Source: Hyaloperonospora brassicae (taxonomy: Eukaryota; Oomycota; Peronosporomycetes; Peronosporales; Peronosporaceae). Taken from it: DNA of 64,000 nucleotides. The notes below the pieces were generated by a model. It did not search any database, was not told the origin of the DNA, and worked only from the letters and a program-made list of their open reading frames with translations. A program made the translations under genes and the position numbers. Every line of letters begins with the position of its first letter. Position 1 is the first letter of the stretch. Positions 12,811 to 25,425 of the stretch are shown here, one piece after another. Location of the stretch: the NCBI GenBank assembly GCA_947650285.1, contig CANTFL010001490.1:186001-250000 (forward strand), written 5' to 3'.

Positions 12811-15800
12811 CTATAGGCCGTTGTAACGCGACGACGCAGACATTGTGCTGGCTGCAAAGTCGTATTGCGAGGGATACTGCGGTGGAAGCGGTGCCTGTGA
12901 CGCTGCATAGTACTCAAGGAAGCACTTGTCACAAACACGCACTGGTCCGTCGTCGAAGCCGATACCGAACACGGACACGCGTCGGCTCGAGTGCTCGTGG
13001 CAGAACGAGTTACCGCACATACGGCAGTGATGACGCCGCACGAACAGATTGAATGGCTCATCGCAGTCGTAGCAGTTGTTCGACCGGGCCCACTTCACGA
13101 TGCGGGGCATGCCGGGGCCACCAAAATGGGCGGGGGAAGAACGTGGATGCACCTGGTGAAGCGACGACGCTACCGAAGAGGTTGGCGTTAGCGGTAGCCC
13201 CAGCGAACTACCGCCACTTCGTCGGCTAGTTGCATGGGATGATCCACCGATTGACAACTGCGACTCAGAGAGCGGAAGCGACGATAGACTTTGTGGCACG
13301 TCGCCCAACAGGAAGTTGGGAAACGATGTCGTCGAGGCAGCAGACGAAGAGCGCGTTGGCCGTGTGCTGGACGAGAACGACATGGTACAGGACTTACCAG
13401 ACGTCTGGAGACCTTGTTCCTTCACTGCAATCGATTGACGGAGCTTGTCCATCTGGTTTTGAATGTTGAAAATGATCGAGTCCACGTCCGAGCCCGCTTC
13501 GCTCACAGAAGGGTGGTCACCACACAATGAGCCGTCCGCAGACGAGAAGCGCTCTCTGCTGCCAAGCGACCCCCGGCTGTATGCAAAAGACTCGCGCGTC
13601 GCTTCCTCATAGTTCTTGCGAGCGACAACCTGTTCCAGGAACTTGCACTTTGCATCCAGTTCCTCGATCTTTTGCGATAGTACGGAAACGTGGTCGAGCT
13701 GCTTCCCAGGCACCACACTACGCGAACGGCGCGGGGGCAGGAGTGACACGTTGCCGTCAATCTCACCGCCCTCATCATCAGATAAGGTCCCATCGGTTGA
13801 GTAACGACGACGCCCTGACTGTGGAAGCGGGGCTCGGATCGAGTGCTCATCAGCAGGCGCACTTCGCCGTGGGTAAGCGCTAGTCAACGATCGACGCCAT
13901 CGGTCGCCGTTGCGGCCACTCCGATGCTCCGTGAGCATCTGCTGCAAGCGCAATATCTCGTTCTCCAGTAGCGAGCTGCGGTCTACGTCGCGGCTGCTAC
14001 TTCTGCAACGTCGGTGGCTGCTGTTTGCGCGACTGCGTTGCTTGCTGCTGGAAGGGTGGTACGTGGAAGCGGAAATACAAATCAAGGGCTCCATCCGGTC
14101 TTCGCAAGTCGAACTATCTTCCCCCTCCGAGCTCGGCTGAGTCAACTGGTGGCCAAATAATTTGGGTCCTGGATATCTTTCGAGACTGGCCATCGCGTCA
14201 TCATCGACAGGGGACGGCTCAGCCTCTACCTCACTTGTTGTCGGCGACGCCAGACACGCACGGCGGAGCTTATTGAACGCTACCATCAGTCGGAAACGCT
14301 GAGCTTTCATCGTGACACGCCGATTTTCTTCAAGCCACCGCCGGCTATGCCTCTGGATGACGTTAGCAGCAGCGTACTGCTGTTTCTCTTCCAGCACGTC
14401 GTCATGCTTGCGTTGCGCGAGCCGACGTTCGTAATCCAGAATTTTTGCGGCATGCCGCTGTGCCAGAAAACGCCGGGCGTGCATCTGGATGAGGTTGACC
14501 GCGGTAAGGTAGCGCTTGGCCTTGAGCATCCCGGCAACCGTGCGCCGCGCAGCAAAACGCTTCCAGCATGCCTTGATACGAGTGGCAGCATTTGCTCGAC
14601 GCAACCGACGCAATTTGTCTACACGCCTGCGTCCAAGAAACCCTCGGACAATCGCCTGCACGCGTATCACGAAGACACGCAGCTCTTGGAACCGTTGCCG
14701 GCACCGGTACGCGCGGTAGTGCTTCTGCAGCATAGTCGCACAATTATTGTGCAACTCCAAACGGTACCGGTAAAAGCGCGTGTAGGTGCTAGACCGAAAA
14801 AATACTAGCGTCTTGCCCACCTGCACGTCCTTGTGGCGTTTGTCGTGGTCAAGCACTCGTCCATTACCGGACTGAGTAGTGAGAGCAGCCAGAACGCCTG
14901 GGGTTCTCTCTTCGCAGTTCACAGTGTCTTCGCGAAAGTCTTTGTCCAACAATACAGCCACAAGGGCTTGCACTAAGTCGTGGCTCGTCATCGAGCGATC
15001 GCGCACACTCAAAAAACACTTAAAGCCTGAAAAGAGGTTGATGAAGCTTGCATGCGCGAGACGGACAGGATATCCATGACGCGCGATGCGGACTGCCTCC
15101 AACACACCAACGGAGCGCATTTGTTCGACCACCCTCTCACGATCGAAAAGCCCGGGCCTCTTCCGCTCATTGGGCTTCAAGCAGCGGACGTAATGCGCTT
15201 CCGTGCGTCCGATCTGGACCAAGAGACGGTCCAGCTGGTTCTTAAACTGCGCAGATACACTCGGTGCCCGCAGCATGGAATAGCGTCGCCGTCCAGCCGA
15301 CGCGTTGTCTGCACCTGGTAAATCCGCGTCATCCTCCGCACCAATTGCCTTCACCACTTCGTTTCGGGAAGAGGACAGAATGCTGCCCGCGTCAGCAGGA
15401 AGTGTATCCGAGTTCTTCTCAATGAACTGTTCAACGTTATAGCACACACGTCCTGCAAAGTGGTGCACCACAAACTGATGGTTCACACGCTCCATCTTCG
15501 ACGCCGAGAAAGTGTGCTTCGTCATGTCCTGAAGAACGGCTTTTTCTTGAGACGCAGATCGGTGCAAATACTTACTGAACGACGACATAAGCAGCGGTAG
15601 AGTGCTCGGGGCAGGTTGTGGCTGTTGCAGAAGTCCTGTCGAATCTGTAGGCCCACTCTCGCCATGATATCGATAGAGCTTTGAGCTCAGCGCCTGGTTC
15701 GATCCTTTTGGTATCAGACATTCCTGGTCCAGCAGTGAGAACAAGCCGTTGCTCTTGTCATCAAAAAGAGCCAAGCAAGCTGCATTGCTAGGGTAGGAGA

Positions 15801-17518
15801 TGTTCCTCCAGTCAATTCCCTCCGCGATATACACCTGCTGCTCGCGTTCAAACACAAACTCATTGAACTGTGCTTGCAGTCGTTCGTTGGCGTAATTGAT
15901 GCAGAGTTGCTCGAATCCGTTACTGTTCAAGCTCTCGAAGCCAAAAATATCCAGAATACCAATAGTAGCCAGCTCGTCGCTTTCGTCCGAGATCGACGTG
16001 GCCGAGTCATAGTAGTTGATTCCGTCACTAAGGCGGCGCACCAGCCATGTAAAAAGCCGACCGTAGACAGCCTTTGCTAGCGATCGACAGATCTCTTTCG
16101 CCTGTCCCGGATCATGTTTCAGCACCATCACTTCCGCGCCCGCTTTGATTTCTCGGCTGCTCAACAACATCTCCAATTCGTCCACGCTCACACCCAAAAG
16201 CGCTGCACACTTTTCCAAATGAACCCGCGACTGTACAGTCACAACTGTCGCACCGTCCTGTCCACTAGCCAGCGTGAAATTGACATTGCCAAGATGCAAC
16301 AATGCCGCTAGAATCTTGAAAATCTCTAGTCGCTCCAACTCGTCAACGCCCGAGTCCTCGAAAGCCCGCACCGTCTCAACGAAAAGATGGGCGTACCGAT
16401 CCGCCATGGCTCGCTGTCGAGCGAAACCAGGTCCATACGAATGCAGCAGCTCGTAGGTCCCGCCCCGCTCGAGGCCCAACGTCTGTAGCAGCTCAGCGTC
16501 TCCGCCTTCCAGGAGCTCGTAGAACACGTGGAAACTCCGTTCCCCGACATTCTGGTGCAACACGCGCACTTTCTCGAGCAAGTAGCTCGCGATCTGCGCC
16601 CCGACAATCTCGTGCTCGGCATTGAACTGGATCTTGATGAACTTGCCAAAGCGACTGGAATTGTCGTTCCGAATCGTTTGCGCATTCCCGAACGACTCCA
16701 AAATGGGGTTCGTCTGCAAGATGCGCCGGCCAATGTCCACGGCGCCGCCACCACGCGACGATCCGCCTGCGTCCTCGCAAGACGCACGTCGTCCCACGCT
16801 CGTGAGAAACTGCATCAGGAACTTGGTGCTCTCGGTCTTGCCGCTGCCGCTTTCGCCGCTCACTAGAATGCTCTGATTCGTCCGTCCGGCTGCAGCGCTC
16901 CAGAGCCCGCGAAACGCTTTGCCGCCAATGGCAAACACATGGGGCGGCAGCGGCGCCGCCTGTGCGTCCCCTGTGCTGGAACTGCGCGACAGGACCGGCG
17001 AAAGCGGCTGCGTCGTGCGTGCGTAGGCCTCCACTTGCGCCGCGGCGTAGAGCGTCGGGAGCGCTTTCAGCGGGTTCAGCGCCACGAGAATGTCGCCAAT
17101 GAACGTGTAGATCGCATCGTGCGCAAAGCGGTCGCTCAGCGCCTGGAGGAGCGCCGCTTCGTGCAGGTGCTCGAGGCACGTGAGACTCGACGTCGTCGAC
17201 AAGTTGACCGACGTGTTCCGCAAACAAACGTCCGGTGCGTCGCTTGGGTACCGACCTGACGACACCACAACAACAGCAACAGCAACAACAACAACACAGC
17301 AGAGAGAGAGATAGTCAGTCTGGGGTAGGGCAACACGAGTGGTTCCAGTGCGCAACGTAAGCGAAAAGACGGGTACACGACGCACAGGTCACGACGTCGT
17401 CCGTATCGCCGCGACGCACGCGCACGAGACCACTGGCGTCGTCGTAGCCCATCACGTGACCGGCTGCCCACACCTCAGCGTCGGTGGTCTTGACCCACAC
17501 GTGCGTGCCCACGTCCAT
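12811..17518 (-). CDS. Myosin heavy chain with C-terminal FYVE domain
   Basis: Proposed minus-strand exons are 17518-17386 and 17255-12811 (130-bp intron), about 1525 aa; a second donor 9 bp downstream (intron from 17376) is equally in phase. Exon 1 encodes the SH3-like myosin N-terminus (THVWVKTTDAEVWAAGHV). The motor domain shows the P-loop GESGSGKT (about 178-185), switch I NDNSSRFGKF, switch II DIFGFESL and the actin-region end VRCLKPNE. At least four IQ-type repeats follow (for example LQKHYRAYRCRQRF, IRVQAIVRGFLGRRR), then a Ser/Arg-rich tail with short coiled coil. A FYVE zinc finger lies at about 1433-1494 with the basic RRHHCRMCG motif and its Cys/His ligands. FYVE fingers bind PI3P on endosomes, so this is probably an actin motor for endosomal cargo. 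Myosins fused to FYVE-type domains are known from oomycetes. The unspliced exon-2 frame runs into a Val-rich artefact, which supports the intron. Confidence 0.92.
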
Positions 17519-19186
17519 GGCGGGCGGCAGGTGGGGAAAAGGCGGTGCGCACTCTGGGGTCGGGCCTTGTGTCTGTGTCTGTGTCTGTGTCTGTGCGCGC
17601 TGGTTGTTCTTTGTCGCACAAATTGACTTGTGGGACCGACGACTGGGGGGGATGGATGCGCCCGTTCTTCCCTCGTGGTGGCGGAGTATACGCCTTTCCA
17701 TGTGTATACCTACCTGCACATCTGTGTGTGAGTGTGTGAGTGTATTTTTCGCATGTGGTCAGAAACGGGCCTATTTTGCAGGTGCGACGGTCGTGGGTGC
17801 ACAGACGAGACGACGGCAAAGAGGCAGAATAGTAGTGACAAAGGGGCCGCAGTCGTAGGACGACGACGACGACGATGGAAGTTGCAGGCGCGGACACTAC
17901 CCTCAATGCGCAACGTGCATGGTCTTATTCGCCGCGCAATTAGAGCAGCGAGGACTAAAGTGCCCACGACAGCGCTCGTCACGTCACGTGGCGACAGGGC
18001 GAGTCCAAATCAAATGACGTCGACGCCGCTCGACACGACGCGCGCATTGACGAATATTGTTGCGGTTTCGAAGCTTCGGCGTGTCGAAACTGCGGCTGCA
18101 GAGAGGTTGAAACTGCGGCAAACGGGAAGACCGAAATTAGCGACTGAGGGAGCAAAAGCTTTTGGATTAGCCGGAGATGATGTGCGTACGTACTGCCTCG
18201 AAATGCGTCTGCCTGCTTGCATTTGGAGCAGCTTCCATGTCTGAAGCGATGGGTACGACTGGATTCGCCTTTTTCGCTGAAAAAAGTGTGCCAACAGTTT
18301 GGGCTGGGACAGAAATCAGTCCCCGAGTGTCCGGATGCGGATTGTCCCGACAGGCCCACGGAAGGCATAGAGATGGAGCTTCCCCGCGCTGGACTTTTTC
18401 GTAGGGCGCACATAGTACGTGCACATGCATGGAAGTTCATCCGCACGGGTCGAGGTGCTTACAGCTCGAGCACGTGGGTATACACTTCTGATTTGACGCA
18501 TCGACGTGGACGGTCGCTCTCGCGGTGCGAACGGGTTTACGGTATCATCGCTTTTGTACGACCAACGCTTCTACTGAGCCCACTAATTTATATCGTAGAA
18601 CCTTTTATTGTACATTGGCCGTGTAAACGACTAATGTCCTTCGACAGTAAAGCACGCATACAAGCAAGAGGACCATGCACGCAAGCAAACAAGCAAGCAA
18701 GATGGCCACCCACCCAAGCCCTTATCGCCTCTCCCAGCGGCATAAACTCGGCCAACTTTAAGAGCTTGACCTTGGCACATTGTCAAGGTTGTAACGAGCG
18801 CAGGTCGCCACCTCTTCTGGCCTTCACTTTTCACATGCTGCTGTTAAATCAGTGCATTGCCAAGTGTACCCAGATTGCTTAACTTGTTTTCTTAACTACA
18901 AGCTAAATTTGGAAACGAACAGCGCTTGAAAGGGGTCCGTAAAAGATAGGAGTAGATGAGCACGCAGATGACTGATTTATACTCGCTTCTTGACGTATCA
19001 AAGCTAAAACCGTTCGCCAGCGTTCTCCTGTTTCGGGTGGTAGGCTACCGAAACCTTTTCTTTTCTCGCAATATGAGCTTACATAGGTTGCACTTACATT
19101 CTTCGTACCAATTCCGAGTATATTGATAGGCTCACACAACAGATCTCTTACAGAAAGAGTCTCGAGTTGACACAAACGGACTAAAA
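17519..19186. other. Myosin 5' flank and gene-poor region, no gene called
   Basis: This holds the myosin promoter side and then unassigned sequence up to the first LTR. A hexanucleotide repeat sits close to the myosin start, and an AAGC-type simple repeat lies at about 18661-18702. A plus-strand frame of 221 codons (18217-18882) has a plausible stretch near its start (CQQFGLGQKSVPECPDADC) but then becomes Cys/His-rich and unstructured; it might contain a gene fragment. No RNA gene or TE was recognised. Confidence 0.3.
17569..17595. repeat. (GTGTCT)n microsatellite
   Basis: About four and a half tandem copies of the hexamer GTGTCT lie about 50-75 bp upstream of the myosin start codon, probably in its 5' UTR or core promoter. 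Confidence 0.85.
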
Positions 19187-19720
19187 TGTAACGGGGTTAC
19201 ACGTCGACTGGTAGTCGACAATAGGTGTGGTACACACAAGGGATGGGATTCCCTTTTAAAGTGATATTAGAACACAAGTATCAATTGTTGAAGACTGATG
19301 TATGTCAACCATTGATTACAAGATCTTATAATAGGTTTATTTAGGACATTAGTGAGTAGGTTATTTACTTTGTTCTAAGGTGTTCTTTTAGGTTAAAAGA
19401 AGAAATAAAAGTCAATTCCCATTTTGATCAACAAAAGACACGTGCCTCTCTGAGGCGTCTTGCGATCGTAAGGAAGTAGCAACACCTTGTTAAGGCAGCT
19501 ACTCCTTGTGCACTCAGTGCGTTTGATTCTTTGAATCGTTTGTTCCCCCTGGAACAGGGACCGTAATCTCTCTAAGCTTGTTGACTCTTTGAGTCGGGTT
19601 CTTTGAACCAAATCTTGGCTCTCGGAGCTGTTGACTCTTTGAGTCGGGTTCGTCGAACCACAGTTGCTCATTGAGCGTTAAGTCTTCCTCTGACTTAAGG
19701 AGCTGTGTAGCTCCGCTACA
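19187..19720 (+). repeat. 5' LTR of element 1
   Basis: 534 bp, starting TGTAACGGGG and ending CCGCTACA. Matches 26348-26881 almost base for base. The direct repeat and the primer binding site two bases after it define the right boundary. Confidence 0.93.
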
Positions 19721-19722
19721 CT

Positions 19723-19731
19723 TGGTAGCAC
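19723..19731 (+). other. Primer binding site, element 1
   Basis: TGGTAGCAC begins two bases after the LTR. The TGG start is complementary to a tRNA CCA end. The same nine bases occur at the same place in element 2. It differs from the initiator-Met type TGGTATCAG. Confidence 0.65.
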
Positions 19732-19779
19732 TCGTAGTCAATCTACGCCTGAGTCGGTAACGACTGATCCTCTGTGAGG

Positions 19780-20814
19780 ATGGAGCAATCCACACCCCTC
19801 TCTGAGGCCCAAAAGGTCGCGTTTGATAAGCTGACCGCGGCCGTAGGCCCAGAGTATGTGTAGTTTCTAGCTGCACATGGTCCCGATGTGCTCAATGCAC
19901 GAGTCGAGACCTGCATGCAGTACGAAACGGCCCTTCTGGGGCAGGTTCAAAATCAGGTAGCGTCGTCTATGCCGACACGCTACGTGGCGATGCCAGATGA
20001 AGAGGCTAAGCCTCGTCCCCTTCGACGGGACATCAAACATTACTCGAGGAAGGAGGGGCAAAACTTGACCCTCTGGATCCGTGAGATTGAGATGGCCATG
20101 AGCTCTGGTCTTATCTCACTGGAGTACTAGCGGGTTTCGCTGGCTATATCCAAGCTCGATGGAAGAGCTAGAGAATGGGCTTTGACGTGTGGCACGTCGG
20201 TCGACTTGGCGTTTCCCACATGGGATTCGCTCAAGTTAGACCTTTTGCGAGTTTTCTCGCCGCCTAACCAGGCTTATCGCGTGCGCTCACGCTTCTTGTC
20301 TACCCGCCAGGGTACGAATGAGTTAACGGACTATGTCCAAGTGTTGAGAACTCTGATGGCTGCTATGCAGTCTGACCCTCTCCTTCAGACAGTCTGTGTG
20401 ACTGTCTTCATGGAAGGTATTCGTAATGGCGTTGCCAGGACCGAGGTGTTTCGGGTCCATCCCTATACTTTTGAGGAAGCTGTTAGCATCGCTCAAAATG
20501 CTGAGCACAACTTCAATTCGGCCAGACTTGGTTGGAATGGGTACAACCCAAGCTTTGCGAGGGCAACCTCTGCGAGAACCTCGGCTTACTGTAAGCCAGA
20601 ACCGATGGATCTTATCCATGCTGAAGATGAAGGTGAAGCGGAGCTACATGTTGCCGAGAAACGTCAGGAAGTGAGACGCTGTTATATGTGCGGAAGCACT
20701 AATCACTTGCGTTACACCTGTCCTTTGCGTAAGCAACGACCGAATCCTATGGGTCGAAACCCCAGCCACAACCAGAAACCTGGTATGGCACGGGGAAACG
20801 TCGACACCCAGTAG
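19780..20814 (+). pseudogene. gag: gag of element 1 (capsid and zinc knuckle)
   Basis: One frame of 344 codons from ATG 19780 to TAG 20812, interrupted by TAG at 19861 and 20128. The middle matches the retrotransposon Gag domain ([17 protein letters not shown], then a GIRNG block). Near the C-terminus is a CCHC zinc knuckle, [14 protein letters not shown]. The second TAG falls where a Trp would fit, consistent with TGG to TAG. Both stops would truncate the product before the capsid core. Confidence 0.88.
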
Positions 20815-20939
20815 GTGCGGGGAGCCTTATTGGGGTAGAACTGAGTTATGTTGCTTCTCTACGAGGTAGAGTGAAATAGGGCTTAGCCCCACCGAGCTAT
20901 GTGCCCACCAGCACAGAGCGCGGATACAAACCTGGCTTG

Positions 20940-21255
20940 TTAGTCGCCGAGGCGAAGATTAATGGCTTTGAGAAGCATTGGTAGATCCTAATCGACTCCG
21001 GAGAATCATGCAATTATGCTCGACGTCATTCCCTTGAGGGAAGTCAGCGATATGCTGAAGCGCTCAAAGCGCTTGAAGGTGATCGTCACCGTTCGTTTAG
21101 CGACTGGCAGTCGCGTCACGGTGCCTAAAGTTCCGTTAAACTTAGGTGTGAAGTTTTTGGACTTTGACAGCATTGAACGCTGTCTTGTCCTCAATTTATA
21201 TTCGAGATATGATCTCCTCCTAGGTATGGCTTGGCTTGATCGCCATGAGCCATGA
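20940..21255 (+). pseudogene. Aspartic protease region, element 1
   Basis: The active-site region reads LIDSGES near 20987-21007, where the family has D-S/T-G-A, so the Ala after Gly is altered. A frameshift then moves the rest of the fold (VRLATGSRV, then YDLLLGMAWL and DRHEP) into the frame of 21016-21255. Split frames mean no continuous protease can be made. Confidence 0.75.
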
Positions 21256-23717
21256 AATGATTGGAGGTCTAAGACCTTCGGCGCCACGCGCAACGTTCCT
21301 GGCGAAGCTTTAGAGAGTCATGAACCCACCTTTACTAGGCAACAAAAGCGCTATTGGCGCGAGCCATTGACGGAAGATGTCAATGTTCTGGACATTGGTA
21401 TGTCAGATTTATTTAACTCCAATGTCAATGACATCAATATTGAGCGGAGCTCTTTCACCGTATGTGAAGGAATTTATACTCCGTTGAGTGATACTCGTTT
21501 TGATACTGAGTCAATGCATGTTGTTGGTATGGTTGGCCTAGGGCCGAGGCATCAAGAATGTAATTCCTCTGATGTGAGTGGGGTGGCACGTGAAATTCCA
21601 CCGAGTGAGGGCGGCCGAGGTGGCACCTCACTGAATGTCGGTAATGACATTGATGGCGAGAAGCCAGAGTGTTCAGGGCTAGGCCCGGATGCTGTACGTG
21701 AAGTGGTACGTGTAAATCCACTGGGTGAAGTGTTCGAGTTACGTAACACTTCACCAGATGTCGTTCAAGACATGAGCTCTCGCATAGAGCGTGCTATAGC
21801 AGATAGCAACCACAGGGACCTCACAGTCCCGGCCTCTAGGAGGCGTAAGGTTTCTTTTGAAGAAAAAATCTCAGCCTCGGGTGGCAACTGGTAAGCGCCC
21901 AACGTCTAAGAAGTCACGTAGTGATAATAGTAATAATATGCTATATACACTTGTCAACAGGTGGACTGGCCAGATGGATGGCAATATTAGTCTTGAGACT
22001 CTTCCCTCCTTGGATACTCTCTTTGTCCTAAACGAAATGTCTGGAGGCGAATTTAGCCAAGCCTTACAGGCAGGAGAATTATCCGAGTTAACGGTCATTC
22101 GGCCGGATATTGAGTTGAACCCATCCTCGTTATTGGAGGAGTCTGTCCTTGAGGACATAAAGGCGGCATTGGATTCCCGTAGTGGATCTTCGATCCTTAA
22201 AGATCCTCTTGATTCGTTCTGTCCTTTGATAAAGGAATTTCAGGGCGTGGTGTGTCACAACCCACCGTCCGTCTTACCTCCCGATAAAGGTGTACGTCAT
22301 GAAAGTGACTTGGTTACTGGAACTAAATACTGCGGCAGTGGCCTTTACTGAAGGAACACTGTGACGTCATTGACTACTTCTTTCGTGCAAAGCACGCGGC
22401 AGGAATGGTACGTGAGAGTAAATCTCCCCATACCACACCGACCTTCTGTGTCGAAAAGCCCAATGGGAAGTGGCGCATTGTTAATGCTTACAATAAGATT
22501 AATGCGGCCACCATCCCGGATCAGACACCAATTCCGAGGAAGGATGTTCTTCAGAACAATATGGTGGGATGTGAAATGCACAGTGCGCTCGACTTAGTCG
22601 ATTGTTTCAACCAGCTGCTCATGCGAGAAAGAAATATTCCGCTGACAGCGGTCAGCACTCCGAGCGGTATGCTCTGAGAGTGGCTTGTTATGCCGCAAGG
22701 GTTATGAGATGCCCCGGCTACATTCAATCGTCTTGTGACACAATTGTTCAGACCCCACCGAGGATATGCACAGACGTACTTTGATGACATATTTGTCCAT
22801 AGTCGTGCTATGAACGGCCAGTAAGATGTGGACCATCACATTGACCATTTACGAGCGGTGCTCGAGTGCATGCGCACGAACAAATTGTAAGCCAACGCCT
22901 ATAAGTGCATCTTTTGTGCAAAAGAGATTCCCTTTTTGGGGTGCTTTATTGGTAAGCGAGGCCTTAGAGCGGATCCCGCTAAGGTAAATCCTTAGTTGAT
23001 TGGCCGGTTCCAAAGAACCAAAAGGACTTACGCAAGTGGCTTGACCTTGCCAATTACTTGCACAAGTACAGTGCAAATTACGCAGATATGGCTTGGCCAT
23101 TATCCAATCTCCTTAAAAAGGATGTGGAACGGTGCTGGACTAGCACCGAGCATGATGCTTTTCAAGCAGTAAAGGAGAGTCTCGTTCATGCGCCAATCTT
23201 GGCTTTGCCTGATCGTGATCGATCTTTCAGTGTCGTCTGTGACGCATCTCACTTTGCCATAGGCAGCGCCCTTATACAGACAGATTCTGATGGACAGGAA
23301 CGCGTCATTGCGTTTGAGTACCGGCAGCTGAAGGCTGCAGAAAAGAAATATCCTGTTCATGACAAAGAGCTACTTGCAATGAAGTATGCTCTCGTCAAAT
23401 TCAGAGTTCATCTTCTTGGCTCCAAGCCGTTTGTGATCTATACAGATCATGCGTCACTACGCACTGCGACCCAGTCGCCTCACCTCTATCAGAGAATGGC
23501 TCGTTGGCTTTCCTCCTTTGCCGAGTACAACTTCGAGGTGAAGTATAAGCCGGGCAAGCAGAATGCTTTGGATGATGCGTTGTCACACAGGCCTGACTAT
23601 GAGCTTGCTCATGTTACGACTCTTTCGTCGTCGGTCACTGACCTAATCCGTACGGCATATGCCAAGGATGAACATTGTGTAGCTCTGCTACGTGCTCTAG
23701 GGAGAGAGGAGTTCTAA
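21256..23717 (+). pseudogene. pol: Reverse transcriptase and RNase H, element 1
   Basis: The protease-RT linker contains a 175-codon open stretch (21367-21894). RT begins around 22200 (SVLPPDKGVRHE), continues in a second frame after a lesion near 22330 (FCVEKPNGKWRIV, TPIPRKDV) and has the catalytic YFDD at 22777-22788. Stops include TGA 22675, a TGA near 22705, a TAA near 22822, a TAA near 22888 and a TAG near 22994. RNase H is intact over 23058-23717: VCDASHFAIGSAL with the first catalytic Asp, a KELLAMKYA block, YTDHASL, and a tail where ADALS reads DDALS. Confidence 0.88.
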
Positions 23718-23721
23718 GGAC

Positions 23722-25425
23722 TTGGACATAGAATTGTTGGCACGATTACGTGCGAGGTTTTATCAATATTCCATCGATCAAGGCCTGTTGTGCTATAGCA
23801 CGGATGTGGAGGATACCCCTCGCATCGTTTTCCCTCATAATGAGGAGTTGAAGTATCGGGTACTCTATGAGGCACATGGTACTGCGTTGAGTGGTCATCT
23901 CGGTCGTGAGAAGACCTACGGCTCAGTTAGCCAATGCTATTGGTGACCCAAACTATACAAATGGGTGAGCACATATGTGCGTACGTGTGAAACGTGTCAA
24001 CGGGTGAAACTCTCACCTCACGCGGCCGCGCCGCTGGATAGTTTTCCTATATCCAAGGGGCGTTGGGAGCCCATCAGTATGAATTTCCTGGTCGGATTAC
24101 CGAAGGATTCGTATGAAAATACGGGTATTGTGGTCTTTGTTCACTGTTTGGGCAAGATGGCTCATTAAGCGGCGGTGCCAGATACCATTGATGGTGAAGG
24201 TAAAGCGACGCGTTTTATCGAACGCGTGTTTCGACAACACGTTTTGCCGTTGGCAATTGTCTCTAATAGAGATCCTCGCTTCACTGGGAAGTTTTGGAAG
24301 TCCATCTTCAAGGTGCTCGGCACACGTTTGGACATGTCCACCGCGGATCATCCGCAGACGGATGGTCAAACCGAGCGAGTGAATCGCATCATCGGTGAAA
24401 TCTTGCGCACTGTTTGCGCTGAAACGCCAAAGCGTTGCAGTTCGATGCTCCCTGTCGTTGAGTATGCGTTGAATAATGCTGGCTATGCCTCCACCGGCTA
24501 CACACCGTTTTATTTGAATGGTGTCACACACCCTCGCGTTCCGTTAACGCTACCACTACGTGGTTCAGGGCTTGGTGGGAGAGGAGTTGCCGATCGACTT
24601 GCTGATGTCAGCCCTGCTACTGTTCAAAAACAGGTGAGCGAGTTTCTCGCAACGCGATTGAATGTATTACGACATGTGCGTGACGCACTGGCTGATAGCC
24701 AAGACAAGCAAAAGGAACAAGCTGATGCTAAAGGCAGAGGTTGTATTGAACGTTATGAGATCGGAGACCAAGTTCTACTCAATGCTAAAAACCTACCTAC
24801 AAATGTAGTGTCCGCCGTCTTCAAGACAAAGCTGCGCCCGCGCTTCATTGGACCATTCACGGTCGTCGCTAAGAAAGGACTTGCGTATACGCTCAACCTT
24901 CCGCGCAAACGGCACACACACCTCGTGTTCTACGTTGGCTTGCTTAAGCCGTATCAGAATCCGTCCCACGTGAACTTGGAGGCGCTTGCGCCGCATAGGT
25001 TGGCCTTGCCATCGGTTGCTGAATCCGTATCGGGAGGTCAAGCTGGGCCTCCATCCGGGCTTGGCCCAACTCCAACGCCTGGACAAGGGCTCACATCGCG
25101 TCAAACGTACTCTGGGTCTTACCCAATATCTCACGGAGACGACTCAGCTTGAGAAGCACCTTCTTATGCTCCTCCTTCGGTATACCGAACGTCTCCGACG
25201 CTGCTCGATGAGCAAGGGAACCGCCAGTTCCATGTGGAGCGACTCCTGAAACGACGTCGTCGTCAGGGTCAATACCAGTATCTGGTGAAGTGGTGAGGGT
25301 ACCCAGAGTCGGAGAACTCGTGGGAGTTTGAGACACTCCTTCGGCAGGATTGCCCATACGCCGTTGATGTTTTTGAACATCGTGGCAGGGGTCATCCCTC
25401 GAACGAGAGCGCTTCTCACCACTAG
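23722..25425 (+). pseudogene. Integrase with C-terminal chromodomain, element 1
   Basis: A single frame with internal stops at TGA 23944, TAA 24166, TGA 25150 and TGA 25294. The HHCC zinc site is visible (AHGTALSGHLGRE, then CETCQRV). In the catalytic core the first acidic position reads SMNFLVGLP, where the family has SMDF, so the first Asp is Asn. The second Asp (SNRDPRFT) and the Glu (GQTERVNR) are present. After 25150 the frame reads a chromodomain (FHVERLLKRRRRQ, YQYLVKW, stop, GYPESENSWE). In chromoviruses this domain guides integration to marked chromatin. Multiple lesions make it inactive. Confidence 0.88.

Noticed and set aside
18217..18882. 221-codon plus-strand frame
   Set aside because: Only its first third looks protein-like; the rest crosses an AAGC simple repeat. 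Left as unassigned.
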